Shown: positions 1 through 14,200 of the stretch, in pieces
Layout: every line of letters starts with the position of its first letter
Numbering within the stretch: the stretch's first letter is position 1
Source of the DNA: Lepas anatifera
Taxonomy: Eukaryota; Arthropoda; Thecostraca; Lepadidae
Assembly (NCBI GenBank): GCA_034440635.1
Contig: JAOTON010001697.1
Span: forward strand, 62,001-126,000
Reading direction: 5' to 3'
DNA: 64,000 nucleotides
The notes under the pieces: model-generated
Databases searched by the model: none
Seen by the model: only the letters and a program-made list of their open reading frames with translations
What the model was told of the DNA's origin: nothing
Program-made: the position numbers and the translations under genes

Positions 1-2430
<2,430 letters not shown>

Positions 2431-2499
2431 TCAGAGGATGCCTCCAGAACGTTTGTGGTGGTATTGTCGCGCTGATCTAAGGAGACCTGACACTGACAT

Positions 2500-3480
2500 T
2501 ATCTGTGTGGTTTGGGGCTGTGAAGCTGGTTTTACGGCTGGGAACCGTGCCGCCGTGTCGGCTCGGCGGCTGCCGGACCGCGCTCTGGCGCTGGGACATT
2601 TTTCACGGTGCTGGGAGGCAGCGTCGGCGGGCCGGCCCGGTGAAGTGGTAGCCTCGATACCATCGCACACTCTCACACAAAGAATTCTCCCAAGTAGCGA
2701 AATAGTCGAGGCCGCTGTAGGTGGCATCCTTTACAAGCCATCCGTCCCCCTGACGACGCCTCCTGTCCGCCTCGCTGGCCACCGACGCGGCTTTGACAAC
2801 GTGGAGCCGGCTGGCTCTAGCCGCGCCCCGTGCTGCAGGCTCGAATCGGAGCTGGGTGACAACAGTATCGGCAACATCAGGGCGCGCCGCGCCGATTATC
2901 ACCAGGCCAGTTAACTAATGAGTGTCCAGAGAGGCTAAACACCGCCGTGGGAAGGTCGGTAGAGACCGCGACTGGCTGTCGCAACCGCGGGCGGTCGCCG
3001 CCGCCCACGTCTTGTTTGTCCAGGAACGTCGGACGATGAACATGATACAGCGGACGTCGCCCTGAGACTGGGCCAGCCGCCGCTCTTCAATGGCCGCCTC
3101 AGCATGACTGCGGTACTGCCGCTCTGTGCCTGCACGGGAGGATAGGGTGCAGCGCGGAGCCGGCCAGGGGCGCACCAGGGCGACAGTGGGCGCATCAATA
3201 AACGTGTGGGGCGTGCGTATGAATCAGACGGGCACCGGTAACTGTCGGCTTGCATGAGCAACGACAGCGGCAGAGAATGGCCGCGTTGCCACGCCGGCTG
3301 CGCTGAACAAGGTGAAATGGGACTCGCTCGAAATGAACTGGTGCCGCTTCGCCGCTCCCACAGTGCACCAATTGCAACAGCGGAGCAACGCGCCAGGCGG
3401 CCGGTGCCAGCCCACTGATCGCACTATTCCCCCGCCAGAGGGTTATTGCCACGGGGCTGCAATGTGGAACTGTATTACTG
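2500..3480. other. GC- and CpG-rich block
   Basis: Composition changes abruptly from AT-rich flanks to CpG-rich sequence. Open frames exist in several frames on both strands, as expected from GC-rich DNA with few stops; none shows a domain. AT-core motifs such as CTAATGAG (about 2915) and ATCAATAAACG (about 3194) sit inside it. It could be a CpG island, an enhancer-like block or an unrecognised exon; I cannot decide between them. Confidence 0.45.
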
Positions 3481-4110
3481 AAACGGAGATAGTTAGCCCA
3501 AAAATGGCGGTAAGCAGCGGCAGCCACTACTTTTGCCACTTTGATGGAGGCCACATGGCACTAATAGCAGTTGCATGTTTTTTCTGGAACTCAGCGAAAG
3601 CATACGGTCGAAATCGCGGTCTGCTTTACACAACAGATTCAGGATGCATCACAGAAGAATCCAAGGCAATTAGGAAACGAAAGAATGGACCTGTTGACCA
3701 CGCTAGATACCTCTCGAACGGTGAGATTCCCACCGAGCGACCTCTCAACATGACTGCCTTATTCTTCATGTATGCTCGGAAATCCACCTTCATCACAGTA
3801 AAGGTCATAAAAAATATTTCGAAATATTCCGATTTACACCGACCCTGTTAGACAAATGTCACCGTAAAGGACGAAATTTGCCCGTAGAGACATCTCTCCT
3901 GTTGCCTTAGGTGGATCAAGTGCTTTTGATCGGGGGAGGGGAGTAGACCCCAGCAGCGAGAACCCACTATCAACGGCATCCGTCACCGCCGGAGGTTAGA
4001 TTCATACGGCAGGTTCTCTAACCTGGTTCTAAAGTGAACCTGTAAACCTGAGCTTATGTGTAGAGAAGAACACGCCCGTTCTAGATCTCCCCAAGCCATC
4101 ATAGTGCATG
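3481..4110. other. unassigned stretch
   Basis: No domain or structure recognised. It leads to the outer boundary of the large inverted repeat beginning near 4111. Confidence 0.4.
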
Positions 4111-6976
4111 ATAGAGCTGGGGCATTCCAGGACAGATCGACCAAGGCTTGACACCACCATATCTAGAAAAAAATCTGAAACTTTGTCTCCGGGGTAGTTT
4201 TGGGCCAGAAACACGCCTGTGGGAATCTTAGCCCCACCGACCAACGGTGACCGAGTTATAGCCCGAGGCATTTTCGGGAGGTCACCTTGTAGACTCATCT
4301 TTGATGCTTCATAACTGAAAAACGCATAGCCTGATTAACAAGTTTTGTATATCATTGATCTCGTCTTGAACTATACTTTATTTTGAAAAAAGACAATTTC
4401 AAAATTTGAATTTTTTTCTTTTAATTTGTTTGACCTTTTCTTTATTGACCTAGCTTGACCTTTTCGCAGTTGAAATTTCCCTTTTAGACACCTTAAAAAT
4501 TTTTCTTCATAAAATGTCTTCCAATAGAAAAAATAAAAATGCGTTCTTGCTATAAGTTCCAAATTTTCAGCACCTAAGGTAGGTATGCAGATGGTTTTTT
4601 ACCACTGCGGTAGTACAGCCTTATGTTTAACGCCGCAAACAAAGCGATGGCTTTTTTAATCGGTTGCTTGCAATCATATGGCATTGTCTTTACGAAATTT
4701 TCATCGTGAAAGTGTCAAAATATATGAGAATTAACATGCGCCCACACAAGGGGGTGGGCAACCAGCCTCTTCAGGTTTCCACAGGTAGTAAAAAACACCT
4801 TCGCGCAGCGCCACCGTACTTCATGTACCTCTAACTCGAAATTTTTGCAGCTTCTGGCAAAATTTTAGGCCTGGGTCATACCAGGTCAGACCGCCAACCC
4901 AGGTCAAGAGACCTAACCTCGAAAAAACTTTGGGAGGTGCATCAATAATATCAAATCTAGCCTATCGTGGTTAGATTCACATTACATAGAAAGGTCGCCG
5001 AGCAAGATAATTTTTCGTAGCAGGATTTCTATGTCGATAACCGGGAGCAGGGTCAGGGTCATGATCTTTCCATTAGAAATGCATGGAGCAATTGGTAAAT
5101 TTTGATAACTTGAGAGAATTGAGAATTGTCGAGAATTGCGATGAAGGTTTTATTTTTACGTTGTCGTGTCTGACTTGCCACTGCAGTTTGATTAGTATTC
5201 TTTTTACCATACAGACCTAAGCCTGGCTCTAGGTCAAAGCAGGTTAATTTTGACATTTGACTAGGCAATATTATAAGATACATAATCCGTTTGGGCTCAA
5301 CAAGAGTGTTCCAACGGTGCTGAACGTTTCTTTCTACGGCTCTCCTCTGTCACCTATTATGCCACAAAATTTAGGTTTCCACTTAGTTCCTGTAAGAAAT
5401 ACTGTGACCTCGAGCAAACTCAAAGGTGACACGACCAAACAATTGTATGTAACATATTCGGTAGTGATTAAAACTGGCTGTTTAGCGGCATCACTCCCAG
5501 TGCACTGTGTCATTATTCATCTAGGATTCTGGGATCCGTGTCAGCTATGAAATGATCACCTTGTAAAAATATCATGAGGCAACCTGTTCAAGTGACCAAG
5601 TCGAATGCGTTACAATTTCAGGATATTTTTCTCATATATGAGCAGATTTAAATTACTTTTTGGGAATGAACGCCTCCCAGACACGTTTGTTTACATTGCA
5701 TGAATCCTCTCAAACGTATTCTGTGCTGCACTGGGTCACCTTGTATCGATATTATTTTTCCATCTCCAGGAACGATGTAATTGTGTGAGTTAGTGGTGCC
5801 CATAGGATAAGTTATACTTGTTACAATTATGGATAAAGCCGCGACATCTTTGTAAATTTTCGTTTAAGGCTGAAAGGTCCATTATTAATAAGTTCATTTG
5901 CCCTCGTCTCCCTCGAAACAATGGATCCCTATCACATTTAATGGCTGTTATTTTTATTTTTATAAATATTGTCCAAGTTGTTGCCAGTTCAGTTTTAGGA
6001 GTAGGTGTCTCACTAGAGTCATCAAGGGACTTTTTACGGAGACCCCGACCCCACCACTCAAACGAGCAACTCCCACGATGAAGTGTTATTCAAGGAACCA
6101 AAGTTGAAAGTCCCACAAGGCATAACGACGACCGTCTACCTCAGGTCACCCCCCCTCACCAGTCAGTTGCCAGCTGACCTTCAGTATTTACGGTACCTAC
6201 CACCTCCCAGTTGACCTAAATTATTTTTCAGAAGCTGCAAAATGTTGTGTTAGAGGTACATGAAGTACGGTGGCGCTGCACGAAGGTGGTTTTTAGTACC
6301 TGTAGAGACCTGAGGAGGCCGGTTGCCCACCCCCTCGGGTGGGTGCGTGTTAATTGTCATAAATTCTGACACTTGCACGATGAAAATTTCGTAAAGACAA
6401 AGCAATATGATTGCCAACAACCGATTACAAAAGCAATCGCTTTGTTTGCGGCGTTAAACATAAGGCTGTACTTCCGCAGTGGTCAAAAACGGTCTACATA
6501 CCTACCTTCGGTGCTAAATATTTGGAACCTATAGAAAGAACGCATTTTTGATTTTTTCTATCGAAAGATATTTTATGAAGAAAAATTTGTGAGGTGTCTA
6601 AAAGGGCAATTTCAACTGCGAAAAGGTCAAGCTAGGTCAAAAAAGAAAAGGTCAAACAAATTAAAAGTCAAAAATTTAAAATTTTGAAATTTTCTTTTTC
6701 AAAATAAATTTTAGTTCAAGACGAGTTCAATGATATACAAAACTTGTTAATCAGCTATGCGTTTTTGAGTTATGAAGCATCAAAGATGAGTCTACAAGGT
6801 GATCTCCCGAAAATGCCTCGGGCTATAACTCGGTCACCGTTGGTCGGAGGGGCTAAGATTCTCACAGGCGCGTTTCTGGTCCAAAACTACCCCGGAGACA
6901 AAGTTTCAGATTTTTTCTATACATGGTGGTGTCAAATTGAAATATTTTTGGTCGTTTTGTCCTGGAATGCCCCAGC
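4111..6976. repeat. large inverted repeat (fold-back structure)
   Basis: The sequence at about 4111-4885 reappears in reverse complement at about 6215-6976, giving arms of roughly 0.77 kb around a 1.3 kb centre. Outer ends match at AGCTGGGGCATTCC (4111) and its complement near 6976; inner ends match around TTTGCAGCTTCTG. Similarity is high with small indels. Similar short peptides can be translated from both arms (around 4298 minus and 6786 plus), but these only reflect the duplicated DNA. The arms contain several AGGTCA motifs. It may be a fold-back transposon or two nested members of the TTAA-flanked family; no transposase is visible. Confidence 0.85.
4731..6353. mobile_element. TTAA-flanked non-autonomous element, copy A
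   Basis: The left end reads TTAACATGCGCCCACA and the right end, in reverse complement, TTAACACGCACCCACC. Both continue into a G-rich stretch (AGGGGGTGGGCAACC) and the shared sequence CAGCGCCACCGTACTTCATG. TTAA at both edges is the target site used by piggyBac and Kolobok superfamilies, but no transposase is encoded, so superfamily is unresolved. This copy lies inside a longer inverted repeat whose similarity continues past the TTAA on both sides. The interior has scattered AGGTCA/TGACCT motifs, as in copies B to E. Confidence 0.7.
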
Positions 6977-7340
6977 TGTTTGCTGTTTTTAGGCTTAGGC
7001 ACCATTCGCTTCCCCTCTTCACGGCGAGTCGAAGGATATATGATATGACTATACTAGATCAAAACATAAAAATGACCCGACCTGAGGTCAGGTCACTGTC
7101 GCTATCTAATCTAGCAAAGTCAATATGTATATCAATTGACTCGCAATAGGGGGTCATTCCGTGTCAAATTGATCAAGAAAATCCCGACCTCCCTCTGTTT
7201 TTGTATGAAACTTTGTAATGTGCTTCCACCATGTAGTTATATACCACATGCCAATTTCCATAACCCAGTGACCTCTAGGGTCAGATCTAGAGGTCATCTA
7301 AGGTCTCCAAATTTGTTAAGGTCAAATTTGTGTTGCTGTT
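6977..7340. other. AGGTCA-motif-rich flank of the fold-back region
   Basis: It includes the palindromic cluster GACCTGAGGTCAGGTCA near 7080, also found inside copy D at about 53522, and further GGTCA motifs near 7260-7325. This suggests it is a remnant of the same element family without clear termini. Confidence 0.5.
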
Positions 7341-8496
7341 ATTGTATGCCGTGGCTGGACTTGGAGGGAGGGTTGTGGCACTGTCCCTCGACGTAATACA
7401 TTTGTCTAGTCCCAGTGGCTCCAGCGTGTTCTGTGTCTTCTAGAGCAAAATCTAGCCCCGTGGCACGGACATATAAAACGTACTTGAGTGGCAGTTCAGA
7501 CTTGCAATTGATTGCTATTTTAATCACTGTCGTCGAATTATTCCAGAAAAAAGAATTGTACTCGGATTCGTTCTTTCATCTCCTAACGTCCAGAGCAGGG
7601 AGAACGTCTCCAGCCATTTATGTAGGAGTTGGCGGCCTGTTAGTACAGGGAGACCCGCTAGGGGATTATGGTCTTTGCAACCAGGGTCAATCCCCAGCAA
7701 TGCAAGGGTCATGATGGATGGGTTTGCACAAGTTTAATGCTCACATTCACCTGTAGAGCTAACAATAAAGTGCCAGATCCTTTGATGCTTGAAATTTCAG
7801 ATTTAACCTAGTCAAGATGACATGCTGTAAAAGGGGCAAGTAATCAACTCATACTGAGAAAATCGAGAATTGCAAGGTGTATTTTGCGCGTGACCTAAAA
7901 TTATATAAGATGCAGTGTGTCCTTTTACTATATTACAATATACCTAAATTGCTTTTCCCTCTTCAAAGAGCTTCTCTCAATGCAAAATATATTTTCAACG
8001 CGAGCTCATACAGTTTTAATGTCCCAGCATCTCATCAGAATCGATATAATTGGCAGAGAAGAAACACTAGTGTAATTAAACATTTGATTATAAAAAGGAG
8101 AGGATGACGCATGTGGATGCTCCCAGCTGGAAAGAGGGGTGAAAACACAAGACACCAAAGCAAAATTTAGCCATCATGTGTCTTACACGGAAGTGCACCT
8201 AGCTTTTCCGGTCTGCACAGCTGAAAAGATGGGTTGCTTTTCAGTAGACGTTAAAAGCCAGGCCTTACACATTTACATTTCCATTTTGTCATACCGGGAA
8301 GATGATTCAAGATGCTGAGCCCCTCGCGGAGAACCACGCAATAATAGAGCTGCAATTTTATTTTAGTCAATGGAGCCAGAAGAGGTTGCTTGACAGATAT
8401 GGATGTCTTCTCAGTCAAAGGTCCTAGTGTAATGATTGATGAAGAGGAAGTGGCAGCACTGGTGAACGCAAAACACGTTTCTGCGCCCAGGCACAT
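7341..8496. other. unassigned stretch
   Basis: No recognisable coding or repeat feature. Its right part is the 3' flank of the H2B pseudogene; I did not find a canonical histone 3' stem-loop there. Confidence 0.4.
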
Positions 8497-8863
8497 TTAC
8501 TTTCCGATGGCGAACTTGTGACATCTTGAATGGTGCTCTCGCACACGGTGTGCTTGGCCAGCTCTCCAGGCAGGATTGAGCAGGCGAACGGCCGCTTGGA
8601 TATTGCGATTAGTGATGGTGAAACGCTTGCAATGCGCTAGATGACTGATCTCGTTGGTCATGCACTCAAAGGTGTCGTTGACGAACATGGCAACGTATAA
8701 TGGACATGGCATTACTGCTGTCAGGGTCGGGACGCTCCTGCTCGAGGATAAATGTAGATGATGTAAGATTCCTTCTCCTCCTCTTCCGCCTCTTGTCTTT
8801 GGAGATGTTTTCCCGGGTCTTGCCAGCCTTCGCAGCGTCATTGGCTCTGGTCTTGGACGGCAT
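8497..8863 (-). pseudogene. histone H2B pseudogene
   Basis: Minus-strand reading from the ATG at 8863 gives MPSKTRANDAAKAGKTRENI followed by a basic KDKRRKRRRR stretch, matching an arthropod-type H2B tail. The rest of the fold is recognisable but split between frames: KESYIIYIY, then PDSSNAMSI, then FVNDTFECMTNEISHLAHCK, TITNRNIQAAVRLL, and in another frame LPGELAKH. The last codon is lysine followed by TAA at 8497, as in functional H2B. The span of 367 bases is close to the length of an intact gene, so damage is by small indels (at least three frame changes) and substitutions. H2B is a core nucleosome protein; this copy cannot make it. A TATA-like TATACATAAAAG lies about 70 bases upstream (8928-8939), which favours duplication of a genomic gene over retroposition. 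Confidence 0.9.
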
Positions 8864-8927
8864 ATCGACTGACTGAAGTTACGACAACGGATCAGATAAC
8901 GGCATTCGGCAAAAGGCATGACGCGTG

Positions 8928-8939
8928 TCTTTTATGTAT
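8928..8939 (-). promoter_or_regulatory. possible relic TATA box of the H2B pseudogene
   Basis: On the minus strand TATACATAAAAG stands about 65-75 bases before the pseudogene ATG, a spacing usual for replication-dependent histone genes. No CCAAT or octamer element was identified with confidence. Confidence 0.35.
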
Positions 8940-8989
8940 AGAAAGAGAAAAATCAGTTGCTGATAGGGGAGAGCATCACGTTTGAACTC

Positions 8990-9490
8990 CATCACTAGAA
9001 AACAACTGACTGTACAAAGTTCTTATTGTGTCGAGTATATTTGTTTTCAGTCTTTCGCCTGATATAATCCGCAACGGCCACACCTTTCGGACGCTGGGAC
9101 GTCAGTCGCAGAACCCAAACCGGCCAAGCTTCCCAGAACGCTCCTCTGAGGCCATGGTAACGCGTGAGTGATGGGACACTTACGACAGGGAGGGACACCG
9201 GCGCAGGTAGCGGCGACCCCGCCACCTAAGGAGAGCGCCGGCGTCGTCGCTGCCGCAGCTCGATTTATGTCCGGCCGGACGGCGCGGTATTTCGGCGAGA
9301 TAAAAAGGTGACGGCGCGGCCGGCTCCAGTGTGTGGTCCCCGCCGCAGCACGGAAGCGACCCCGCCGTCCCGTAAAAGCAGCCGCAGAATGCGGTGGTGT
9401 CGCCGTAGATGGAGCCGCTCAGTGGCCGGTCCTCGTGCGGTGACGACACTGGCTGGTTGTTTGAGCCGGTCCCGCTGCCCAGGCACTGGA
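8990..9490. other. GC- and CpG-rich block
   Basis: A sharply bounded CpG-rich segment with open frames on both strands. It overlaps the doubtful minus-strand exon at 9184-9533. It resembles the other GC-rich blocks of the window, which argues for caution about coding potential. Confidence 0.45.
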
Positions 9491-9533
9491 GGGTGCTCAC
9501 GTTTGGAGATATGTCTATTGGTGGATTTTGCAT
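9184..9533 (-). CDS. doubtful exon of an unknown protein
   Basis: A minus-strand open frame starts at ATG 9533 (an upstream in-frame ATG is at 9584), reads MQNPPIDISPNVSTLQCLGS, and continues Ser/Gly/Cys-rich. Two observations favour coding: third codon positions are strongly G/C, and the frame runs into a consensus splice donor GTAAGT (complement of 9178-9183). Against it, the region is GC-rich anyway, no domain is recognised and no clear acceptor or partner exon was found. If real it would be a 5' exon. Confidence 0.22.
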
Positions 9534-9584
9534 ACTAGACTGAACGCTTATCGCCTCTGGCAACCGTTTTGAATTGCTATGCAA

Positions 9585-10257
9585 GTTTGCAAGGAAGGAG
9601 CTTTTTTCTTACAGTTGCTGATAATATTTAACCAAGAAGATAATTCATTTTGGGTATGCCATACAACAATTCATGCTGCAGAATTAGGATTACCAGCTTA
9701 AGTCTAACTTGTCCTTCCATACAATGCCAATGCAATACGCGTGGACCTCGCAATGTGTCATGGTTTCCATCAACTGGCATGTCTCACGTGTGTGTCACAC
9801 TGCTAGTTTTTGCCGGTCGGAAAGACCTCGAAATAGGAGGTGAACCACTCATCCTTTCGAGGTGTCGAATGTTGAATCAAACGCCAAGTTTATGTCTAAA
9901 TCCATGACAAAACAGATGGTTTGACGAGATCTGGGAATGCTACATTTAATTCATAAAGCTACCAGTCATACTTTTGATATGCTTAAGCCCTTTAACTACA
10001 CATATGTGTTTTTCAAAGCCTTCCTCAGGTCTGGAGCACGAAAATATGGCTATTTGCTTTGTTTGCTCCGCGCGTTAAGCATAAATTCCCTGAAGCGATT
10101 ACTCCTCTACTGTTGCACTGAATGACCCGAATCTGTTACAGGCTTGTTTTGGCTTGACGATAACCTCATGGACAAAGTTTAAAGACAATCCATGATATCA
10201 TGGTGTGAAATTGTCAAATACATGCAACAGCATGCTAAAATATCGTAGAAGGCCCAG
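9585..10257. other. unassigned stretch
   Basis: No recognisable feature. The upstream part of the LINE relic may extend into its right end, but I cannot read reverse-transcriptase motifs there. Confidence 0.4.
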
Positions 10258-11197
10258 TGAATATTTTCGCTGAGTCATGCACCAGCCTGCAACAGCAAAG
10301 AAGTAGTCCAACGTCCAAACTAGGGCCATTCGTGGAAGAATATGGCAGCTCCTCCAGTGGTTCGCGACGGGTGGCACTCGCGTCACCTTTCAGTGGGTAC
10401 CTGGCCGTGCAGATGTGGATGGCGACGAAACAGCTGACGTCCTAGCCAACCAAGCAGTCTCTGGTCAGCAAAAGAACGACCCACTCGACCTCCACTCGAC
10501 GCACACTGCCATCCAGAAGCCAGGACGTATCTGGACACCACAGACATTGGCAGATTCAGGAGCATTTTTGGAGGGGGCCAAACCAATGTTTGGGGGGATA
10601 AATTAGGAAACAATCGCAAAAGCAGAGTCAATTTAAAAGAAAAATCGTTAAAATTTTGTCATTTTGAGGGGGATATTTACTATTTTGGGCTTTGAAGGAG
10701 ACCACAACCCCTTTGCCCTCCTGGTTCCACCAGTGACCACAGGAAGCAACTTAACACCCGCACCCGGCCAATACACCTGGTCACAGTGACCTGCCACGGT
10801 GGGGTCAAGTCATGTTGTGGCTGTTAACGGGCTGAGGAATCATCCCTCACAAGGTACCCTCTACCAGATTGGCCGCACCAAGGATCCAAACTGCCTGGAA
10901 TGTAGCCAGGTGGGGACACTGCCGAGCGCTGCTTGCGGAGTGCCCAGCTTCTGCTGCCTCTCGGGTCCAGCTGTAAGGTCCCATAACCACGACGGACTTC
11001 ATCATAGGCAATGACACCAACTCAATAAAAGAGTTTCTTGGGCAGGTGATCCGCACATAATCTGCACTAGTTGCGGTCGCAGCTGCACCTCCGTTGGGAA
11101 ATATGATGTGACGTGGAGGACGGAAGAAGTAAAAACTACTACCTTGTCCAAGCCACGGAATAAAGATGCTGGGTGTGTGAGTAAGGCCCTGACATGG
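10258..11197 (+). pseudogene. LINE (non-LTR retrotransposon) relic: RNase H and C-terminal region
   Basis: Around 10260 the reading IFAESCTSLQ resembles the RNase H segment that normally holds an acidic TDS motif. After a frame change, 10319-10500 reads RAIRGRIWQLLQWF, then VTFQWVPGRADVDGDETADV and LANQA, the diagnostic end of the RNase H domain in Jockey/R1/I-type LINEs. Near 10880-10960, CLECSQVG followed in another frame by GDTAERCLR corresponds to the cysteine-bearing C-terminal tail. About 0.25 kb between the two blocks (10540-10790) looks like foreign insertion. Several frameshifts and a stop mark it as dead; reverse-transcriptase and endonuclease domains are not visible. The hAT-like element at 11206 has inserted in its 3' part. 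Confidence 0.8.
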
Positions 11198-11205
11198 GTT
11201 CCATC
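11198..11205. repeat. left target-site duplication of the 4.9 kb hAT-like element
   Basis: GTTCCATC here pairs with GTTCCGTC at 16123-16130, matching at 7 of 8 positions. An 8-bp duplication is the hallmark of the hAT superfamily. Confidence 0.7.
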
Positions 11206-11279
11206 CAGTGACGTAGCCAAGGGGGTCCTTGGGGTCCGCGGACCCCCCCCTTGTGCTGACCTTATGCACTGGAAAACAC

Positions 11280-14200
11280 GAGCATTGGTTTCAGGGGCCC
11301 CCCTGAGCTTGGTCTCAGGGGGCCCTCCGCGCTCCATCCCAGCCCCCCCGAGGTTAGTCTCAAGGGACCTCCGAGCTTGATCTCAGGGGGCCCCAAGCCT
11401 GGTTTTACGGGCCCCCTAATGTTGGTCTCACGGGGCCCCCGAGCTCGGTCTCAGGGGCCCCCGAGCTTGGTCTCAGGGAGCGCCCAAGCTTGGTCTCAAG
11501 GGATCTCCGAACTTGGTCTCAGGGGCCCCCGAGCTTGGTCTCAGGGGCCCCCCAGCTTGGTATCACGGGCTTTCCGAACTTGGTCTCAGAGGCCCCCGAT
11601 CATCGGTATTGAGGGCTCCAGAGAACCGAACATTGATCTCAGGGGGCCCTGAGCTGGTCTCAGCGGGCCTCCAAGCTTTGTCTCAGGGGGCCTCCCGAGC
11701 TTGGTCTCAAGGGGCCTCGAACTTGGTCTCAGGGGCCGCCCGGGCTTGGTCTCAGGAGGCCCTCCGAGCTTGGTCTCACGGGCCTCCTGAGCTTGGTCTC
11801 AGGGGGCTCTGAGCTCGGTCTCAGGGGACCCCGAGCTTGGTCTCAGGGGGCCCCCGAGCTTGGTCTCACGGGCTTTCCGAGCCTGGTCTCAGGGGCCCCC
11901 GATCATCGGTATCGATGGCTCCAGAATACCAAAAAGTGATCTCGGGGGGCCCCCTGTGCTCGGTCTCAGGAGCCCCCGAGCTTAATCTCACGGGCCTTTC
12001 GACCTTGGTCTCAGAGGCCCCCCGGGCTTGGTCTCAGGGGTCCCCCGGGCTTGGTCTCAGGGGGCCCCGAGCTCGGTCTCAAGGCCCGCCAGGTTGGTAT
12101 CAGGGGACCCCCGAACTTGGTCTCAGGGGCCCCTGATCATCGGTATCGAGACTCTAGGGAACCAGACATTAATTTCGGGGGCCCCTGAGCTCGGTCTCAG
12201 GCCCCCCGAGCTTGGTCTCAGGGGCCCCCGAACTTGGTCTCAGGGGCCCCCGAGCTTTAGTCTCACGGGCCTTTCAATCTTGGTCTAAGGGTCCCCCTAG
12301 CTTGGTCTCAGGGACCCCCATGCTTAGTCTCAGGGGCCTTTCTATCTTGGTCTCAGGGGGCCCTCCGAGTTTGGTCTCAGGGGGCCTCCGAGCTTGGTCT
12401 CAGGGGCCCCCGAGCTTGGTCTCACGGACCTTCCGAGCTTGGTCTCAGGGGGCCCCGATCATCGGTATTGAGGGCTCCAGAGTACGGAACATAGATCTCA
12501 GGAGCTCCCTGATCTCGGTCTCAAGGGCCCCAAGCCTGGTCTCAGGCCCCCCGAGCTTTAGTCTTACGGGCCTTTCGATCTCGGTCTCAGGGGCCCCGAG
12601 CTTGGTCTCACGGGCCTTTCGATCTTGGTCTTAGAGGGCTACAGAGCTGGTCTCAGGGATCCACGAGCATTGGTATCGATGGCTCCAGAGCAGCGAACAT
12701 TGATCTCGGGAAGTGGGGGGGGGGACAATATTGATCTCGGGTGCCCCCCCGACTATTGATATCGAGGGGAATTATGAGCGAGGCACGAGAATTGGCCCCA
12801 TGGGACCCAGAGTTTGGTCTCAGGGGCCAGGCTTGGGCTCAGGGTCCCCGAGCATTGGTATCAAGAGGCTCCAGAGTACCGAGCATTAGTCTCGGGGGGG
12901 GGCCTCGAATGTTGATCTGGGGGCCCCCGAACAACGGTGTCGAGTTACTCCTGAGAAAAGCGCAAGCATGGGCTCAAGGGTGCCCCCGAACCTGACCTAA
13001 GTGGAACCCCGAGCTTGGTCTTAGGAGCCCCGCGCATCAGTATCCAGGGGCTCCGGAGTATTGGTATCGGGGGAAAGCAATGCTTTCAGGGGCCTCCAAG
13101 TGCTGATCTCGGCAGGCCCCCGAATGTGTGAATGCAGTGGCGTAGCCAAGGGGTTGTAGGAGTCCGAGGCCCCCCTTTGGGCTAATCTGAACCACTGCAA
13201 AGCATTCTCTGATCACGGGGCCCCCAGAATCAGTCTCAGAAGCCCCTGAAGATTCCTTCTCAGGGCGTTCCGAGTCGGCCGCAGGGCCCAGCCCTGAGGG
13301 TCAGTCTCAAGACCCCAAAAATTAGATTTCAGGGGGTCCCTGATTGTTAGTCTCAGGGGATCCTGAAAGTCGATCTCAGGGGTCCGCGAGAGTCGGTCTC
13401 AGAGGGCCGAACTCGTCCCAGGGTCCCCCAGAGAGTGGTTCTCAGGGCCCGCGACAGTCTATTTCAGGGGGCTACATTAAAATCAGTCTAAGAGAACCCC
13501 AAGAGTCGGTCAAGGGACCCCGAGAGTCAGTCTTAGAGGACCCCCAATATTCGGTCCCATAGTCTTACGGGCGTCTCTCTCAGGAGTCAATATTTACTTT
13601 CAGGCTGCCCCGAGAAATATACTGGGGGTCCGAGAGTTAGTCTCATTTGATCCGCAGAGTGCTGATCTCAGGAGGCCCCCGAGGGGTAATCTTGGAAACC
13701 CTCGAGATTTAGCCTGAGGCTGTGCCCCCCCTAGTTGTTGCATAAGAGGCCCCGAGAGTCAATCTCAGGGAGCACCTAAAAGTTAGTCTCAGGGTGCTCC
13801 CGGGAGCTAGTCTCCGGTTCGTCCAAGAGCTAGTTTTGGGTCTTTGAGAGTAATTCCCAGAGGTGCTCCCGAATTTTGGTCTCACGGCCCCGAGTTAGCC
13901 TTAGGCCTCTGAGGGCTAATCTGGGCTTCCGAGAGGCAGTCTCAGGAGTGCCGTGCCAAATACTCAGTCTCAGGGGTGCTTCCACGCCTCCCTCCTTGAG
14001 TGTTAGTCTCAGGGGGTGCCCCAGGGTTAGTCTCAGAGGGCTGTCATAAGTCATTCCCAGTCCCCCGCCCCACCCCAGAGACAGCCCCAGGGGACCCCCA
14101 AGAGCTAATCTGGATGGCCCCGAGAGTCAGTCTCAGTCCCCCTCCCCCAGAGCAAATCTGGGGGGGGCGATAAATAGGCTCAGAGGTGCTGCCGATAACT

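Noticed and set aside
4029..6992. Two similar proteins beginning MSLQGDLPKMPRAITRSP on opposite strands (about 4298 and 6786)
   Set aside because: They are the two arms of the inverted repeat, not independent genes; no domain is present.
11377..12634. Series of 90-140-codon frames reading SQGPPSLVS-like repeats
   Set aside because: They are translations of the GGTCTCAGGGG minisatellite and shift frame repeatedly.
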